Assembly: GCA_031431125.1 (NCBI GenBank)
Contig: JANPCX010000074.1
Span: 1 to 59,553, forward strand
Direction of reading: 5' to 3'
Length of the DNA stretch: 59,553 bases
Source of the DNA: JANPCX01 sp031431125
GTDB lineage: Bacteria; Pseudomonadota; Gammaproteobacteria; Burkholderiales; Burkholderiaceae_C
Below the pieces are notes generated by a model that worked only from the letters and a program-made list of their open reading frames with translations, did no database searches and was not told the origin of the DNA. Position 1 is the stretch's first letter; each line of letters opens with the position of its first letter. The position numbers were made by a program, and so were the translations under genes. Below are positions 8,257-16,444 of this stretch, piece after piece.

Positions 8257-9261
8257 ATGACCGTGATGAAAAAGGCAGCGTTGTACAGCCCATCACCCGC
8301 ACAGCGGAGTCAATCCACCAGCGCTGATCCGCCCGGTGCTGCCCTTGGGGCTGCCGCACAAACCCAATCTGCCGGCGACTCCGCAGCTCCCCATGTGGCC
8401 AAGACCCGCCCCGCTCGCCGCTGGACGTGGCTGCTGGCCACAGGCTTGGGTGTGCTGGCCGGTTTGTTGCTGGCCCTCGGACCATCGGGGCTGAAGGACT
8501 GGGCCACGGGCCGACCCACCCCGGGTTTGAACATGCGTGCCATTGAAGCGGCAGTGCGCAAGTCGCTGGAAGAAAAGCCCCTTATTTCGCCCACGCTCAA
8601 AGCGGCTGAAATCATCGCCCCCTCGGTGGTGCGGGTGGTAGGTTTGATGAGTGACGATGACGACGGCAAAGACCAAGACGAACCCCTGGTTGCCTCGGGC
8701 AAGAATCCCAAAACACAAAAAGTGGAACGCGGTGTGGGGAGCGGCGTGGTCATCATTGACAACGGCACCATCCTCACCAATTTGCATGTGCTGCAAGGCG
8801 CCAAACGCATCAAGGTGACCTTTGCCGATGGCCATGTGTCGGACGCACGCCTGATCAGCACCGACCCCAAGAACGACCTGGCGGTGCTGCGCGCCTTGAG
8901 CATTCCCGATGACTTGCAGGCCGCAGCCATGCGCTCCACGGGCGACTTGGCCCCGGGCGAGCCTGTGGTGGCAGTGGGTTTTCCCTTTGGCATTGGGCCC
9001 TCGACATCGGCGGGCGTGGTCTCGGGATTGAAACGCGAGTTCCGCTCGCCCGACGGTGAGCAGGTCATGACCAACCTGATTCAGTTCGACGCAGCCGCCA
9101 ACCCCGGCAACTCGGGTGGCCCGCTTGTCACCCTCGACGGTGCCGTGGTCGGCATCGTGACCGCCATCTTGAACCCCTCACAGCAGCGGGTGTTCATAGG
9201 CATTGGTTTTGCTGTGCCGATTGAAAACGCCGCGGGTGCGGCAGGTATGCCGCCATTTTGA
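8257..9261 (+). CDS. Membrane-anchored trypsin-like serine protease (HtrA-like, no PDZ)
   Basis: The 334-residue protein has a Pro/Ala/Ser-rich cytoplasmic N-terminus, one membrane helix at about 55-75 and a periplasmic S1C protease domain. The triad is His177 in TILTNLHVL, Asp207 in PKNDLAVL and Ser286 in NPGNSGGPL. The chain stops about 45 residues after the catalytic serine, so the PDZ domains of DegP/DegS are absent. The name trypsin-like peptidase is therefore safer than a deg gene symbol. An acidic insert (DDDDGKDQDE) lies before the protease fold. It is 15 bp upstream of moxR on the same strand, which suggests cotranscription with the MoxR-DUF58-VWA envelope stress cluster. Confidence 0.85.
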   Translation: MTVMKKAALYSPSPAQRSQSTSADPPGAALGAAAQTQSAGDSAAPHVAKTRPARRWTWLLATGLGVLAGLLLALGPSGLKDWATGRPTPGLNMRAIEAAVRKSLEEKPLISPTLKAAEIIAPSVVRVVGLMSDDDDGKDQDEPLVASGKNPKTQKVERGVGSGVVIIDNGTILTNLHVLQGAKRIKVTFADGHVSDARLISTDPKNDLAVLRALSIPDDLQAAAMRSTGDLAPGEPVVAVGFPFGIGPSTSAGVVSGLKREFRSPDGEQVMTNLIQFDAAANPGNSGGPLVTLDGAVVGIVTAILNPSQQRVFIGIGFAVPIENAAGAAGMPPF

Positions 9262-9276
9262 TTTTGGAGACCCTCA

Positions 9277-10266
9277 ATGAACCCTCAAACCGCCAAAGAC
9301 ACCGCCGAGCTGATGCAGCGGCTTCTCTATGAAGTCAAACGGGTGGTGGTCGGCCAAGACCAGTTCTTGGAGCGCGTGATGGTGGCCGTGCTGGCGCAAG
9401 GCCACTTGCTGGTGGAGGGAGTGCCTGGCCTGGCCAAAACCCTCACCGTCAAAACGCTGGCCGCCACGCTGCGCGGCAGCTTCAAGCGCATTCAGTTCAC
9501 GCCCGACCTCGTACCGGCCGACCTGATAGGCACGCGCATCTACCACCCCAAAGACGGCGAATTCAACACCATGCTCGGCCCGGTGTTCACCCACTTGCTG
9601 TTGGCCGATGAAATCAACCGCGCGCCGGCCAAAGTGCAAAGTGCGCTCTTGGAAGTGATGCAGGAACGCCAGGTGACGATTGCCGGCGAAACCCACCGTG
9701 TGCCCGAGCCGTTTTTGGTCATGGCCACACAAAACCCGCTGGAAACAGAAGGCACCTACCCGCTGCCCGAAGCCCAGGTGGACCGCTTCATGATGAAGGT
9801 GCTGGTGGACTATCCGAGCGAAGAGGAGGAGTTCGTCATCACACAACGTGCCACGGGGGCTGCCACGATGGTTTCCCCTGTGACCAGCATGGCGCAACTG
9901 GCGGAACTGCAGGCGGTTTGCCGCGAGGTCTATGTGGACCCCTCACTGATTCAGTACGCGGTCAAACTGGTGAGCGCCACCCGCCGCCCCGAACGTTTCG
10001 GACTCACCACCCTGACTCGTCACCTGAGCCACGGCGCCAGCCCGCGCGCCACCATCGGTTTGATTGAAGGTGCGCGCGCGTTGGCCTTGATGCGCGGGCG
10101 GCACTATGCCCTGCCCGAAGACATCACGCCCTTGATCGGCGACGTGCTGCGCCACCGTTTGGTGCTGAGTTACGAGGCGCTGAGCGAAGGTGTCAGCGTG
10201 GACCAGGTGATCGCCAAGGTTCAGAAATCCATCCCTCTGCCCGACGCAGTCACACCGCCGGTTTAA
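9277..10266 (+). CDS. MoxR-family AAA+ ATPase
   Basis: This 329-residue AAA+ protein is of the MoxR type. Walker A is GVPGLAKT at 48-55, Walker B is LLLADEINRAPAKVQSALLE (about 107-125), and sensor 1 is FLVMATQNPLETEGTYPLPEAQ, which is diagnostic for MoxR. MoxR ATPases act as chaperones that work with von Willebrand factor A proteins. The DUF58 and VWA genes that follow are the expected partners, so the three genes form one functional unit, often linked to stress tolerance or maturation of envelope proteins. The start ATG is preceded by GGAG. The stop is 5 bp before the DUF58 gene. Confidence 0.92.
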   Translation: MNPQTAKDTAELMQRLLYEVKRVVVGQDQFLERVMVAVLAQGHLLVEGVPGLAKTLTVKTLAATLRGSFKRIQFTPDLVPADLIGTRIYHPKDGEFNTMLGPVFTHLLLADEINRAPAKVQSALLEVMQERQVTIAGETHRVPEPFLVMATQNPLETEGTYPLPEAQVDRFMMKVLVDYPSEEEEFVITQRATGAATMVSPVTSMAQLAELQAVCREVYVDPSLIQYAVKLVSATRRPERFGLTTLTRHLSHGASPRATIGLIEGARALALMRGRHYALPEDITPLIGDVLRHRLVLSYEALSEGVSVDQVIAKVQKSIPLPDAVTPPV

Positions 10267-10271
10267 CCACC

Positions 10272-11267
10272 ATGGCCAACTTGCCATCCGCCGCCACCAG
10301 CGAAGCCGTTTTGAAGCGGCTGGAGTGGACTGTGCTGCGCCGTTTGGACGGTTGGCTGCAAGGCGACTGGCGCAGCCTGTGGCGCGGCACCGGCCTGGAT
10401 TTGGCCGACCTGCGCGAGTACCAGCACATGGACGATGTGCGCCACATCGACTGGAACGTGACTGCCCGCACGGGTGTGCCCCACGTCCGCCTCTTCAATG
10501 AAGACCGCGACCTCACGGCCTGGTTTCTGGTGGACACCAGCAGAAGCAGCCTCTTTGGCAGCCAAGGCCAATCCAAAGGTGAGGTGGCGGCCGAGTTCGT
10601 GGGCTTGATGGCACGTTTGCTCACCCGCCACGGCAACCGCGTGGGCGCCATTGTTTACAGCCAACAAGTCGACCGCGTCATTCCCCCGCGCGGTGGGCGG
10701 CAGCAGGTGCTGCAGCTGTTGCAGGCACTGAGAACACCCCCTGAAGGCGAAAAGCCCCCATCACCCCAAGGCATCACAGACCTGAGTGAATTGCTGCAAA
10801 CAGCCAGCGGCCACATTCGAAGGCGCAGCAGTGTGTTCGTGGTGTCGGACTTCATCAGCAGCCCCGGCTGGGAGCAGCCCCTGGGCCGCTTGAGCATGCG
10901 CCACGATGTCTGTGCAGTGCGTCTATTTGACCCGCTGGAAATGCAGCTGCCCAATGTCGGAACCGTCTGGATGCAAGACGCCGAAAGCGGCGAACAAATT
11001 CAGGTCGACACCAGCGACACCCGCTTTCGACAGCGTTTTGCCGCCGCGGCCGATACCGCCGAAGCTGAACTGCGCACCTCCTTGGCACGCGCTGGCGTAG
11101 ACGCACTGGAGCTGACCACTGAAGAACCCCTTTTTGATGCCATGCTGCGTTTCATGGCGCTGCGCCAGCGACGAGCCCACGCCTTTCGTGGCGGCGTGGT
11201 GGGCGGCCAGGTTCGTCACACCGGCCGGGCAGAAAACGCCGCGTCCAGCGAGAATGCATTGTCATGA
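10272..11267 (+). CDS. DUF58 domain protein (MoxR partner)
   Basis: At 331 residues this matches DUF58 proteins. The hallmark DLREYQHMDDVRHIDWNVTARTGVPHVRLFNEDRDL lies at about 45-80, followed by a VWA-like fold with FLVDTSRSSLFG (about 88-98), a modified MIDAS site in which DTSRS replaces DxSxS. Such proteins sit between moxR and vwa genes and are thought to take part in the same chaperone complex. There is no membrane segment, so it is cytoplasmic or peripheral. Its stop overlaps the start of the next gene as ATGA, indicating translational coupling. Confidence 0.88.
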   Translation: MANLPSAATSEAVLKRLEWTVLRRLDGWLQGDWRSLWRGTGLDLADLREYQHMDDVRHIDWNVTARTGVPHVRLFNEDRDLTAWFLVDTSRSSLFGSQGQSKGEVAAEFVGLMARLLTRHGNRVGAIVYSQQVDRVIPPRGGRQQVLQLLQALRTPPEGEKPPSPQGITDLSELLQTASGHIRRRSSVFVVSDFISSPGWEQPLGRLSMRHDVCAVRLFDPLEMQLPNVGTVWMQDAESGEQIQVDTSDTRFRQRFAAAADTAEAELRTSLARAGVDALELTTEEPLFDAMLRFMALRQRRAHAFRGGVVGGQVRHTGRAENAASSENALS

Positions 11268-12307
11268 ATATCAGCAACCTCACCTTCATCTGGCCCGACA
11301 ACCTCTGGGCCTTGTTGCTCTTGCCGCTGCTGGTGCTGGTGTATGTGTGGCTGCTGTGGCGGCGCAAAAAGAACGCGGTGGTCTGGTCGAGCTTGGGACT
11401 GGTGAAATCGGCCATGGGCCCCCAGCAACGTTGGCGCAAACATGTGCCGCCATTGGTGTTGCTGTTGGCACTGACAGTGCTGTTGCTGGCCGCCGCACGG
11501 CCTGCCGCCGTCATCAGCCTGCCCTCGCAACAAGAAACCGTGGTGCTGGCCATGGATGTGTCCGGCAGCATGCGCGCCACCGACGTGCAGCCCAACCGAC
11601 TCAAAGCCTCGCAAGACGCAGCCAAAGCTTTCATCAGCGGCTTGCCACGGCACGTGCGCATCTCAGTGGTGTCGTTCGCAGGGTCTGCCGCCGTGGTGCA
11701 AGCGCCGACTGTGAGCCGGGATGACGTCATTGCCGCCATCGACCGCTTCCAGCTGCAGCGTGGTACCGCCATCGGCAGCGGCATCGTGCTGTCGCTGGCC
11801 ACTTTATTCCCCGAAGCCGGCATTGACCTGTCGCAAATCACCGGCCAACGCGCCATGCCACCCTCACCCGAGGACAAACCCAAACCCGAGTTCAAACCCG
11901 TCAAACCCGGCAGCTATTCCTCAGCCGCCATCATTTTGCTCACCGACGGGCAACGCACCACAGGGCCTGACCCCTTAGAAGCCGCCAAGATGGCGGCCGA
12001 CCGCGGTGTGCGCATTTACACCGTGGGCATCGGCACCAAGGACGGCGAAACCATAGGCTTTGAGGGTTGGACCATGCGCGTGCGGCTGGACGAAGAGACG
12101 CTCAAGAACATTGCCAACATCACCCAGGCCGACTACTACTACGCCGGCACGGCCGACGATTTGAAAAAGGTCTACCAAGGCTTGAGTTCGAGGCTGGTGG
12201 TGGAGACCAAAGAAACCGAAATCAGCAGCCTGTTCGCGGCGCTGGCCGCCCTGCTGGTACTGCTGGCCGCTGGATTGTCGTTGTGGTGGTTTGGGCGGGT
12301 GGCTTGA
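11264..12307 (+). CDS. VWA domain membrane protein (BatA-like)
   Basis: This 347-residue protein has the layout of BatA: two N-terminal membrane helices (about 12-32 and 62-80), a von Willebrand factor A domain and a C-terminal membrane helix (about 315-340). The metal-ion-dependent adhesion site is intact as DVSGSM at 98-103, with later MIDAS residues in GTAIGSGIV and LLTDGQRTTGPDP. It is the third gene of the moxR operon and overlaps the DUF58 gene by 4 bp. The membrane placement suggests that the MoxR complex acts on envelope or periplasmic substrates. A proline/lysine-rich insert (about 190-215) interrupts the VWA domain. Confidence 0.9.
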   Translation: MNISNLTFIWPDNLWALLLLPLLVLVYVWLLWRRKKNAVVWSSLGLVKSAMGPQQRWRKHVPPLVLLLALTVLLLAAARPAAVISLPSQQETVVLAMDVSGSMRATDVQPNRLKASQDAAKAFISGLPRHVRISVVSFAGSAAVVQAPTVSRDDVIAAIDRFQLQRGTAIGSGIVLSLATLFPEAGIDLSQITGQRAMPPSPEDKPKPEFKPVKPGSYSSAAIILLTDGQRTTGPDPLEAAKMAADRGVRIYTVGIGTKDGETIGFEGWTMRVRLDEETLKNIANITQADYYYAGTADDLKKVYQGLSSRLVVETKETEISSLFAALAALLVLLAAGLSLWWFGRVA

Positions 12308-12368
12308 GAAAAATCGGCCCCTGATTTGTGTAGGTCCCACACCGGAACTGCACCCACCCCATCATCGT

Positions 12369-12463
12369 CATTCCCGCGCAGGCGGGAATCCAGGACTGCA
12401 CGACATCGAACCCGAAGGTTCTCTTTTGCCACCACCGACTGGATTCCCGCCTGCGCGGGAATG
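12369..12463. repeat. Inverted pair of dRS3-like palindromic repeats
   Basis: Two 25-bp copies face each other at 12369-12393 and 12439-12463. Each contains ATTCCC-N8-GGGAAT (12370-12389 and 12443-12462), with the N8 reading GCGCAGGC in one and its complement GCCTGCGC in the other, and both copies share CATTCCC at one end and ATCCAG at the other. This is the pattern of the Neisseria dRS3 repeat, and similar repeats are common in Burkholderiales intergenic DNA. The pair lies between the VWA gene and the PHP gene, where it could fold as a large hairpin or act as a target for site-specific insertion. Confidence 0.75.
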
Positions 12464-12504
12464 GCGGTGCAGCAGTGTCAAATGCCGCTGCCTACAATCA
12501 GTCG

Positions 12505-13383
12505 GTGAACACCCCCATCCCCACCCACTGGCTCAACGCCGACCTGCACTGCCATTCCGTCGTCTCCGATGGCACCTTGACACCCGAGGTGTTGGCGGCG
12601 CGTGCCAAGGCCAATGGGGTGCAGTTGTGGGCCTTGACCGACCACGATGAAATTGGCGGACAGAAGCAGGCACGTGATGCCGCGCTCGCTCTGGGCCTGC
12701 CCTACCTCACGGGTGTGGAAATTTCGGTCACCTTCGCGGGTGTCACGGTGCACATTGTGGGTTTGGGGTTTGACGCTGACAACGCCGCATTGCAAGCCGG
12801 TTTGCTGGCCACACGCGGCGGTCGCACCGAACGTGCCCGAGAGATGGCCGCCGGTTTGGCGCGAGCAGGCATCCCCGGGGCTTTCGAAGGAGCCTTGAAA
12901 TTTGTCGGCAACCCCGAGTTGATGTCACGCACCCACTTTGCCCGGTTTTTGATTGAAGCGGGTGTGTGCCAAGACACCAACGAGGTGTTCCGCCGCTTTC
13001 TCACCGAGGGCAAGCCGGGCTTCGTACCGCACAAATGGGCGTCTCTTGGCAACGCGGTGAAGTGGATCAAAGACGCTGGCGGCCAAGCCGTGATCGCCCA
13101 TCCGGCGCGCTACAAATTTACACCCAACGAGGAATACGCGTTCTTCACTGAATTCATCGCCCATGGTGGACGCGGTGTCGAGGTGATCACCGGCAGCCAC
13201 AGCCCACCCGAGGCGGTGAAGTACGCCGACACGGCTATGGAATTCAACCTTGCCGCCTCACGAGGCAGCGACTTTCACAGCCCCGACGAGAGCCGCATTG
13301 ACTTGGGTGGTTTGCCCGAGCTGCCGGGTCGGCTCACACCCGTTTGGTCGCTGCTGGAAGACCGCATACTGCGGCCCGCTTGA
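12505..13383 (+). CDS. PHP-domain phosphatase (3',5'-nucleoside bisphosphate phosphatase-like)
   Basis: The protein starts with the PHP metal-binding motif LNADLHCHSVVSDGTLTPEVL, followed by LWALTDHDEIGG and LTGVEISV. Near the C-terminus VIAHPARY, GGRGVEVITGSHS and ASRGSDFHSP supply further metal ligands. This is the YciV/RNase AM type, which dephosphorylates 3',5'-nucleoside bisphosphates and trims RNA 5' ends. The frame allows a GTG at 12475, but the GTG at 12505 gives a family-sized N-terminus and sits just after CTACAAT at 12491, a likely -10 box, so the message may have a very short leader. It is followed after 18 bp by the Sua5-like gene. Confidence 0.85.
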   Translation: MNTPIPTHWLNADLHCHSVVSDGTLTPEVLAARAKANGVQLWALTDHDEIGGQKQARDAALALGLPYLTGVEISVTFAGVTVHIVGLGFDADNAALQAGLLATRGGRTERAREMAAGLARAGIPGAFEGALKFVGNPELMSRTHFARFLIEAGVCQDTNEVFRRFLTEGKPGFVPHKWASLGNAVKWIKDAGGQAVIAHPARYKFTPNEEYAFFTEFIAHGGRGVEVITGSHSPPEAVKYADTAMEFNLAASRGSDFHSPDESRIDLGGLPELPGRLTPVWSLLEDRILRPA

Positions 13384-13401
13384 GCGCCGGCAAGCCACTC
13401 C

Positions 13402-14037
13402 ATGTCCCAATACTTCGAAGTTCATCCCGACAACCCCCAGCCGCGTTTGCTCAAACAAGCGGTGCAAATTCTTCACGGCGGTGGTGTGGTGGCCATACCC
13501 ACCGACAGCAGTTATGCCTTGGTCTGTCACCTCGACGACAAAGCCGCCGCCGAATCGCTGCGCCGCATTCGTGGTGTGGACGACAAACACCACCTCACCT
13601 TGCTCTGCCGCGACCTGAGCGAACTGGCCAACTACGCCCGCGTGGACAACCAGCAGTTTCGTTTGATGAAGCTGGGCACGCCCGGCCCCTACACCTTCAT
13701 TCTGGAAGCCACCAAGGAAGTGCCGCGCCGCCTGTCGCATCCCTCACGGCGCACCATTGGGCTGCGTGTGCCCGAGCACAGCGTGACGCAAGAGCTGCTG
13801 TCGCTGATGGGGCAACCCTTGCTCGCCACCACCTTGATCGCCCCTGGCGAAACCGAGCCGATGAACGAGCCGCAAGAAATCCGCGCTTTGTTTCAAAAAC
13901 AAATTCAAGCGGTGGTGGATGCAGGCGCGTGTTCTATGCAACCCACCACCATCGTGGACCTCACCGGCGAAGAGCCGGTGCTGCTCAGGGTGGGGCTGGG
14001 CGATCCCGCCGCGCTGGGATTGACGCCCTTGGATTGA
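13402..14037 (+). CDS. Sua5/YciO/YrdC-family protein
   Basis: This 211-residue protein belongs to the threonylcarbamoyl-AMP synthase superfamily. Seen are the nucleotide/RNA-binding motif VVAIPTDSSYALVC (about 31-44), KHHLTLLCRDLSELANYA, GPYTFILEATKEVPRR (the KxxR-like substrate site) and TIGLRVPEHS. The length and the lack of the Sua5 C-terminal domain fit the YciO branch, whose role is less certain than that of TsaC (which makes the t6A precursor). It is 18 bp behind the PHP gene, a pairing often seen in betaproteobacteria, and probably shares its transcript. Confidence 0.85.
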   Translation: MSQYFEVHPDNPQPRLLKQAVQILHGGGVVAIPTDSSYALVCHLDDKAAAESLRRIRGVDDKHHLTLLCRDLSELANYARVDNQQFRLMKLGTPGPYTFILEATKEVPRRLSHPSRRTIGLRVPEHSVTQELLSLMGQPLLATTLIAPGETEPMNEPQEIRALFQKQIQAVVDAGACSMQPTTIVDLTGEEPVLLRVGLGDPAALGLTPLD

Positions 14038-14056
14038 GTCAGTCTCAAAGAGGGGC

Positions 14057-14275
14057 TTATTCCCCCAAGCCCGCCATGAAAAATTTGATCAGCCCTTTGG
14101 CGGCAAACCCCACCAGGCCCAGTCCGAGCCCAAGCAACAGCACAAAGGTGCCAAAGCGTCCCGCCTTGGACTCGCGCGCCAGTTGGATGATGATGAACAG
14201 CATGTAGAGCATGAAGGCCGCGACCCCAAAGGTCAGGCCGAACTGGGCAATTTGGGCTTCGGTGTAGCCGAACAT
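14057..14275 (-). CDS. DUF2788 small membrane protein
   Basis: This 72-residue protein has two hydrophobic helices (about 14-31 and 42-62) joined by a conserved basic loop, LARESKAGRFGT. It matches the DUF2788 family of short proteobacterial membrane proteins of unknown role. It lies 13 bp downstream of the DUF2189 gene on the same strand, so the two membrane protein genes are probably cotranscribed. No catalytic residues are apparent. Confidence 0.75.
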   Translation of the reverse strand: MFGYTEAQIAQFGLTFGVAAFMLYMLFIIIQLARESKAGRFGTFVLLLGLGLGLVGFAAKGLIKFFMAGLGE

Positions 14276-14288
14276 GTTCGCTCAAGAC

Positions 14289-15125
14289 TCAAAAGGTGCG
14301 TGAACGCAGCAACTCGTCGGGCGCGGGGCGCACCAAGTCGCGGTAAGCGTGCCAACTCGCATGCCCCAGCCATGGCAGCACCACCACCAAACCCAGCATC
14401 AAGGTGGCCATGCCCAGCAAGGTCAGGCTGATGATGAGCACGGCCCACAGGGCCAGTGGGACGGGGTCGTCCATCACCACACGCCAACTGGTGAAGACGG
14501 CCCCCAAAACACTCACACGTTGATCGAGCAGCATGGGCACGGCGACCACGCTGGATGCAAACACGGGCGCGGCCAGCACGGCACCCAATGCCATCCAGAC
14601 CTCAAACAAGTGTGAGTCTTCGCTGAGCACCACCCAGCGCAAAAAGGCCGCCGGATTGCTGATGGGTACGGAGGAAAAAGCGGTGATGAGGGCCGCCGAT
14701 GTGAGCACCCAACCGGTGCCCGCCAGGGCCAGCAAGAGGCCAAACACCACCAACTTGCTGTTACTCCTGTTGTTTGGCCGCCAGGCTTTGAGCACAGTGC
14801 GCCAGCCTGGCCGCCCGCCCAACTCCAGCTCGCGGCTGATGGCATAAAGACCGGTCGCCAAGATTGGGGCCACCAACAAAAAGCCGCTGAACGCACCGGC
14901 TAGCAACCAGAAACGGTCCCGCGCCAGGTAAAAAATAGCTGCGCCGAACAATGCCACAACCAGGCCGTGCAGCAACGACAAGACGGGGCAGGCCAAGACA
15001 TCGCGCCAACCCCGGGCCAACCAACCCAAGGGCCGCAGCGGCGGCACCGTCTTGACGACAAAACTGCGCGTCTCTTGCAGGGCTTTATTGGCAGGGTGCT
15101 CGGTCATTGGACTGGAGAATGACAC
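14289..15125 (-). CDS. DUF2189 integral membrane protein
   Basis: This 278-residue protein has an N-terminal soluble stretch (residues 1-30, with RSFVVKTVPPLRPLGWLARGWRDV) and about six membrane helices. It matches DUF2189, a family of predicted integral membrane proteins that in proteobacteria often lies near respiratory genes. The substrate is unknown. The frame starts at 15125, with an internal Met at 15107 (MTEHPANKAL) as an alternative start. A near-perfect FNR/Anr-type box lies at 15144-15157, just upstream, so oxygen-responsive control is likely. DUF2788 follows on the same strand. Confidence 0.8.
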   Translation of the reverse strand: MSFSSPMTEHPANKALQETRSFVVKTVPPLRPLGWLARGWRDVLACPVLSLLHGLVVALFGAAIFYLARDRFWLLAGAFSGFLLVAPILATGLYAISRELELGGRPGWRTVLKAWRPNNRSNSKLVVFGLLLALAGTGWVLTSAALITAFSSVPISNPAAFLRWVVLSEDSHLFEVWMALGAVLAAPVFASSVVAVPMLLDQRVSVLGAVFTSWRVVMDDPVPLALWAVLIISLTLLGMATLMLGLVVVLPWLGHASWHAYRDLVRPAPDELLRSRTF

Positions 15126-15143
15126 GCAGAGAACCTTTGCGGT

Positions 15144-15157
15144 GTGATCTATATCAA
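15144..15157 (-). promoter_or_regulatory. FNR/Anr-like box upstream of the DUF2189 gene
   Basis: On the minus strand the site reads TTGAT-ATAG-ATCAC, nine of ten matches to the FNR consensus TTGAT-N4-ATCAA. Its centre is about 25 bp from the 15125 start and about 43 bp from the alternative 15107 start. The latter would fit class II activation only if the message were nearly leaderless. Inference only. Confidence 0.45.
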
Positions 15158-15238
15158 GAGCGACTGTGAACTTTCAAACTCAACACCTGGCCACCTTGAG
15201 GAAGTACGCGGGCATCAGCCGCATTGCGGGTACCGTGA

Positions 15239-15316
15239 ACCACGTCATGTTTTGAAGCTGGGCACCACGAAGCGGGCATGAAGGGCGTGGTCGAGGTGAC
15301 TGCCCAAGGCAGTTGA
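15239..15316 (+). pseudogene. Possible cupredoxin C-terminal remnant
   Basis: This short open stretch without a start encodes TTSCFEAGHHEAGMKGVV and then EVTAQGS before a TGA at 15314-15316. The spacing Cys-x4-His-x4-Met, with EAGMKG, resembles the type 1 copper ligands at the C-terminus of cupredoxins. It is preceded in this frame by a stop, so at most a fragment of a gene remains. The similarity is short and could be chance. Confidence 0.25.
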
Positions 15317-15326
15317 TCAACATCAA
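15313..15326 (+). promoter_or_regulatory. Perfect FNR/CRP-type palindrome TTGAT-N4-ATCAA
   Basis: The site TTGAT-CAAC-ATCAA is a perfect match to the FNR consensus. No gene starts nearby on either strand: RidA ends at 15365 (minus strand) and DUF2189 starts at 15125. It may control DUF2189 at a distance or be a leftover of a lost anaerobic gene. The 15126-15364 gap holds no intact gene. Confidence 0.4.
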
Positions 15327-15364
15327 CCGCGCGGTATCAGGTCAACGGCAAATCACAGCAAGCA

Positions 15365-15730
15365 TCACGCACCGCTCGCAATGGCGGCAGTCACCACCAT
15401 CTCAATGCGGTAGCCCGGATTGGCCAGTTTGGCCTGAACCGTGGCACGCGGTGGGGCATCGCCCGGTGCCACCCAGTCGTCCCACACGGCATTCATGCCC
15501 GCAAAGTCGGTCAAGTCGGCGAGGAAAATTTGCGCCATCAGGATGTGGGCTTTGTCGGTTCGGGCTTCGAGCAACAGCTTGTCCACCATGGCAAGGACCT
15601 GGGCGGTTTGGCCCTTGACGTCCTGGCTGAGGTCCTCAGGCACTTGGCCGGCCAGGTAAACCACATGGTTGAAGATGGCCATCTCGGAGAGACGGTCGCC
15701 GACGTGAAAACGTTGAATGGAGTGGCTCAT
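15365..15730 (-). CDS. RidA-family enamine/imine deaminase-like protein
   Basis: The 121-residue protein begins MSHSIQRFHVGDRLSEMAIF and has the RidA/YjgF core: VVYLAGQVPED, the conserved helix with QVLAMVDKLL, AQIFLADLTDFAGMNAVWDDWV and the ligand-site segment PPRATVQAKLANPGYRIEM. RidA proteins form trimers and hydrolyse reactive 2-aminoacrylate-type enamines; the Arg in PPRATVQ is the key residue. The reading frame is open much further upstream, but the family N-terminus fixes the start at 15730. It is 11 bp downstream of plsY on the same strand. Confidence 0.88.
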   Translation of the reverse strand: MSHSIQRFHVGDRLSEMAIFNHVVYLAGQVPEDLSQDVKGQTAQVLAMVDKLLLEARTDKAHILMAQIFLADLTDFAGMNAVWDDWVAPGDAPPRATVQAKLANPGYRIEMVVTAAIASGA

Positions 15731-15741
15731 GGTGCGCGGTT

Positions 15742-16419
15742 TCAGTGCTTCTTCTTGGGTTGACGGGTTGCCTTGCGGACGGGTGCCGAGGTGGGTGCTG
15801 ATTTTGTTCCTGCTTTTTGCCCCAAGCGGCTCTCGGTGCCGGCCAGCAATTTGGAAATGTTGGCGCTGTGCCGCCAGATCAGGAGCAAGCCCATGATGCC
15901 TGCGACGATGGCGGTGGGCCCGGCATCCCAAATCAACAACTCATAAAACGGCGCAAATACTGCCGAGACGATGGCTGCGAGCGACGAATAACGGGTGAAG
16001 AATGCCACGATGAGCCAGGTGAGCATGGTCGCCAAACCCAGCAATGGGTTCAGACCGAACAACACTCCCGCCGCTGTGGCCACACCTTTACCGCCTTGGA
16101 ATCTGAAAAAAACCGGCCACAAATGCCCCAAAAAAGCGGCCAGGCCCACCGCCGCGGCTGTGCCCTCGCCGAGCCCATGGGGTGCGCCCCAAATCACCAC
16201 GGCCAGAACAGGCAAATAGCCTTTGAGCGCATCCAGCACCAAGGTCAAGATGGCAGCCAATTTATTGCCTGAGCGCAGCACATTGGTGGCGCCCGGGTTG
16301 CCCGAACCGTAACTACGGGGATCACCCAGGCCCATCAAACGGCTGACGATCACGGCAAACGACAGCGAACCGACCAGATAAGCCAATACGGCGGCAACAA
16401 CAGGCAAATAGGGCTGCAT
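15742..16419 (-). CDS. plsY: Acyl-phosphate:glycerol-3-phosphate acyltransferase PlsY
   Basis: This integral membrane enzyme transfers an acyl group from acyl-phosphate to glycerol-3-phosphate, the first step of phospholipid synthesis. The three family motifs are present: SYGSGNPGATNVLRSGNK (about 37-54), HLWPVFFRFQGGKGVATAAG (about 100-119) and a later cytoplasmic loop with LIWRHSANISKLLAGTE near 180. Five to six membrane helices are visible. The C-terminus carries an extra basic Ser/Pro/Lys-rich tail of about 28 residues, longer than in E. coli PlsY. The gene is followed by ridA after 11 bp. Confidence 0.93.
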   Translation of the reverse strand: MQPYLPVVAAVLAYLVGSLSFAVIVSRLMGLGDPRSYGSGNPGATNVLRSGNKLAAILTLVLDALKGYLPVLAVVIWGAPHGLGEGTAAAVGLAAFLGHLWPVFFRFQGGKGVATAAGVLFGLNPLLGLATMLTWLIVAFFTRYSSLAAIVSAVFAPFYELLIWDAGPTAIVAGIMGLLLIWRHSANISKLLAGTESRLGQKAGTKSAPTSAPVRKATRQPKKKH

Positions 16420-16444
16420 GGCAATTCGCGGAGGAAAGAGGCCG

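Noticed and set aside
8257..9261. Naming the trypsin-like protease degP or degS
   Set aside because: The chain ends soon after the catalytic serine and has no PDZ domain, so those symbols would be misleading.
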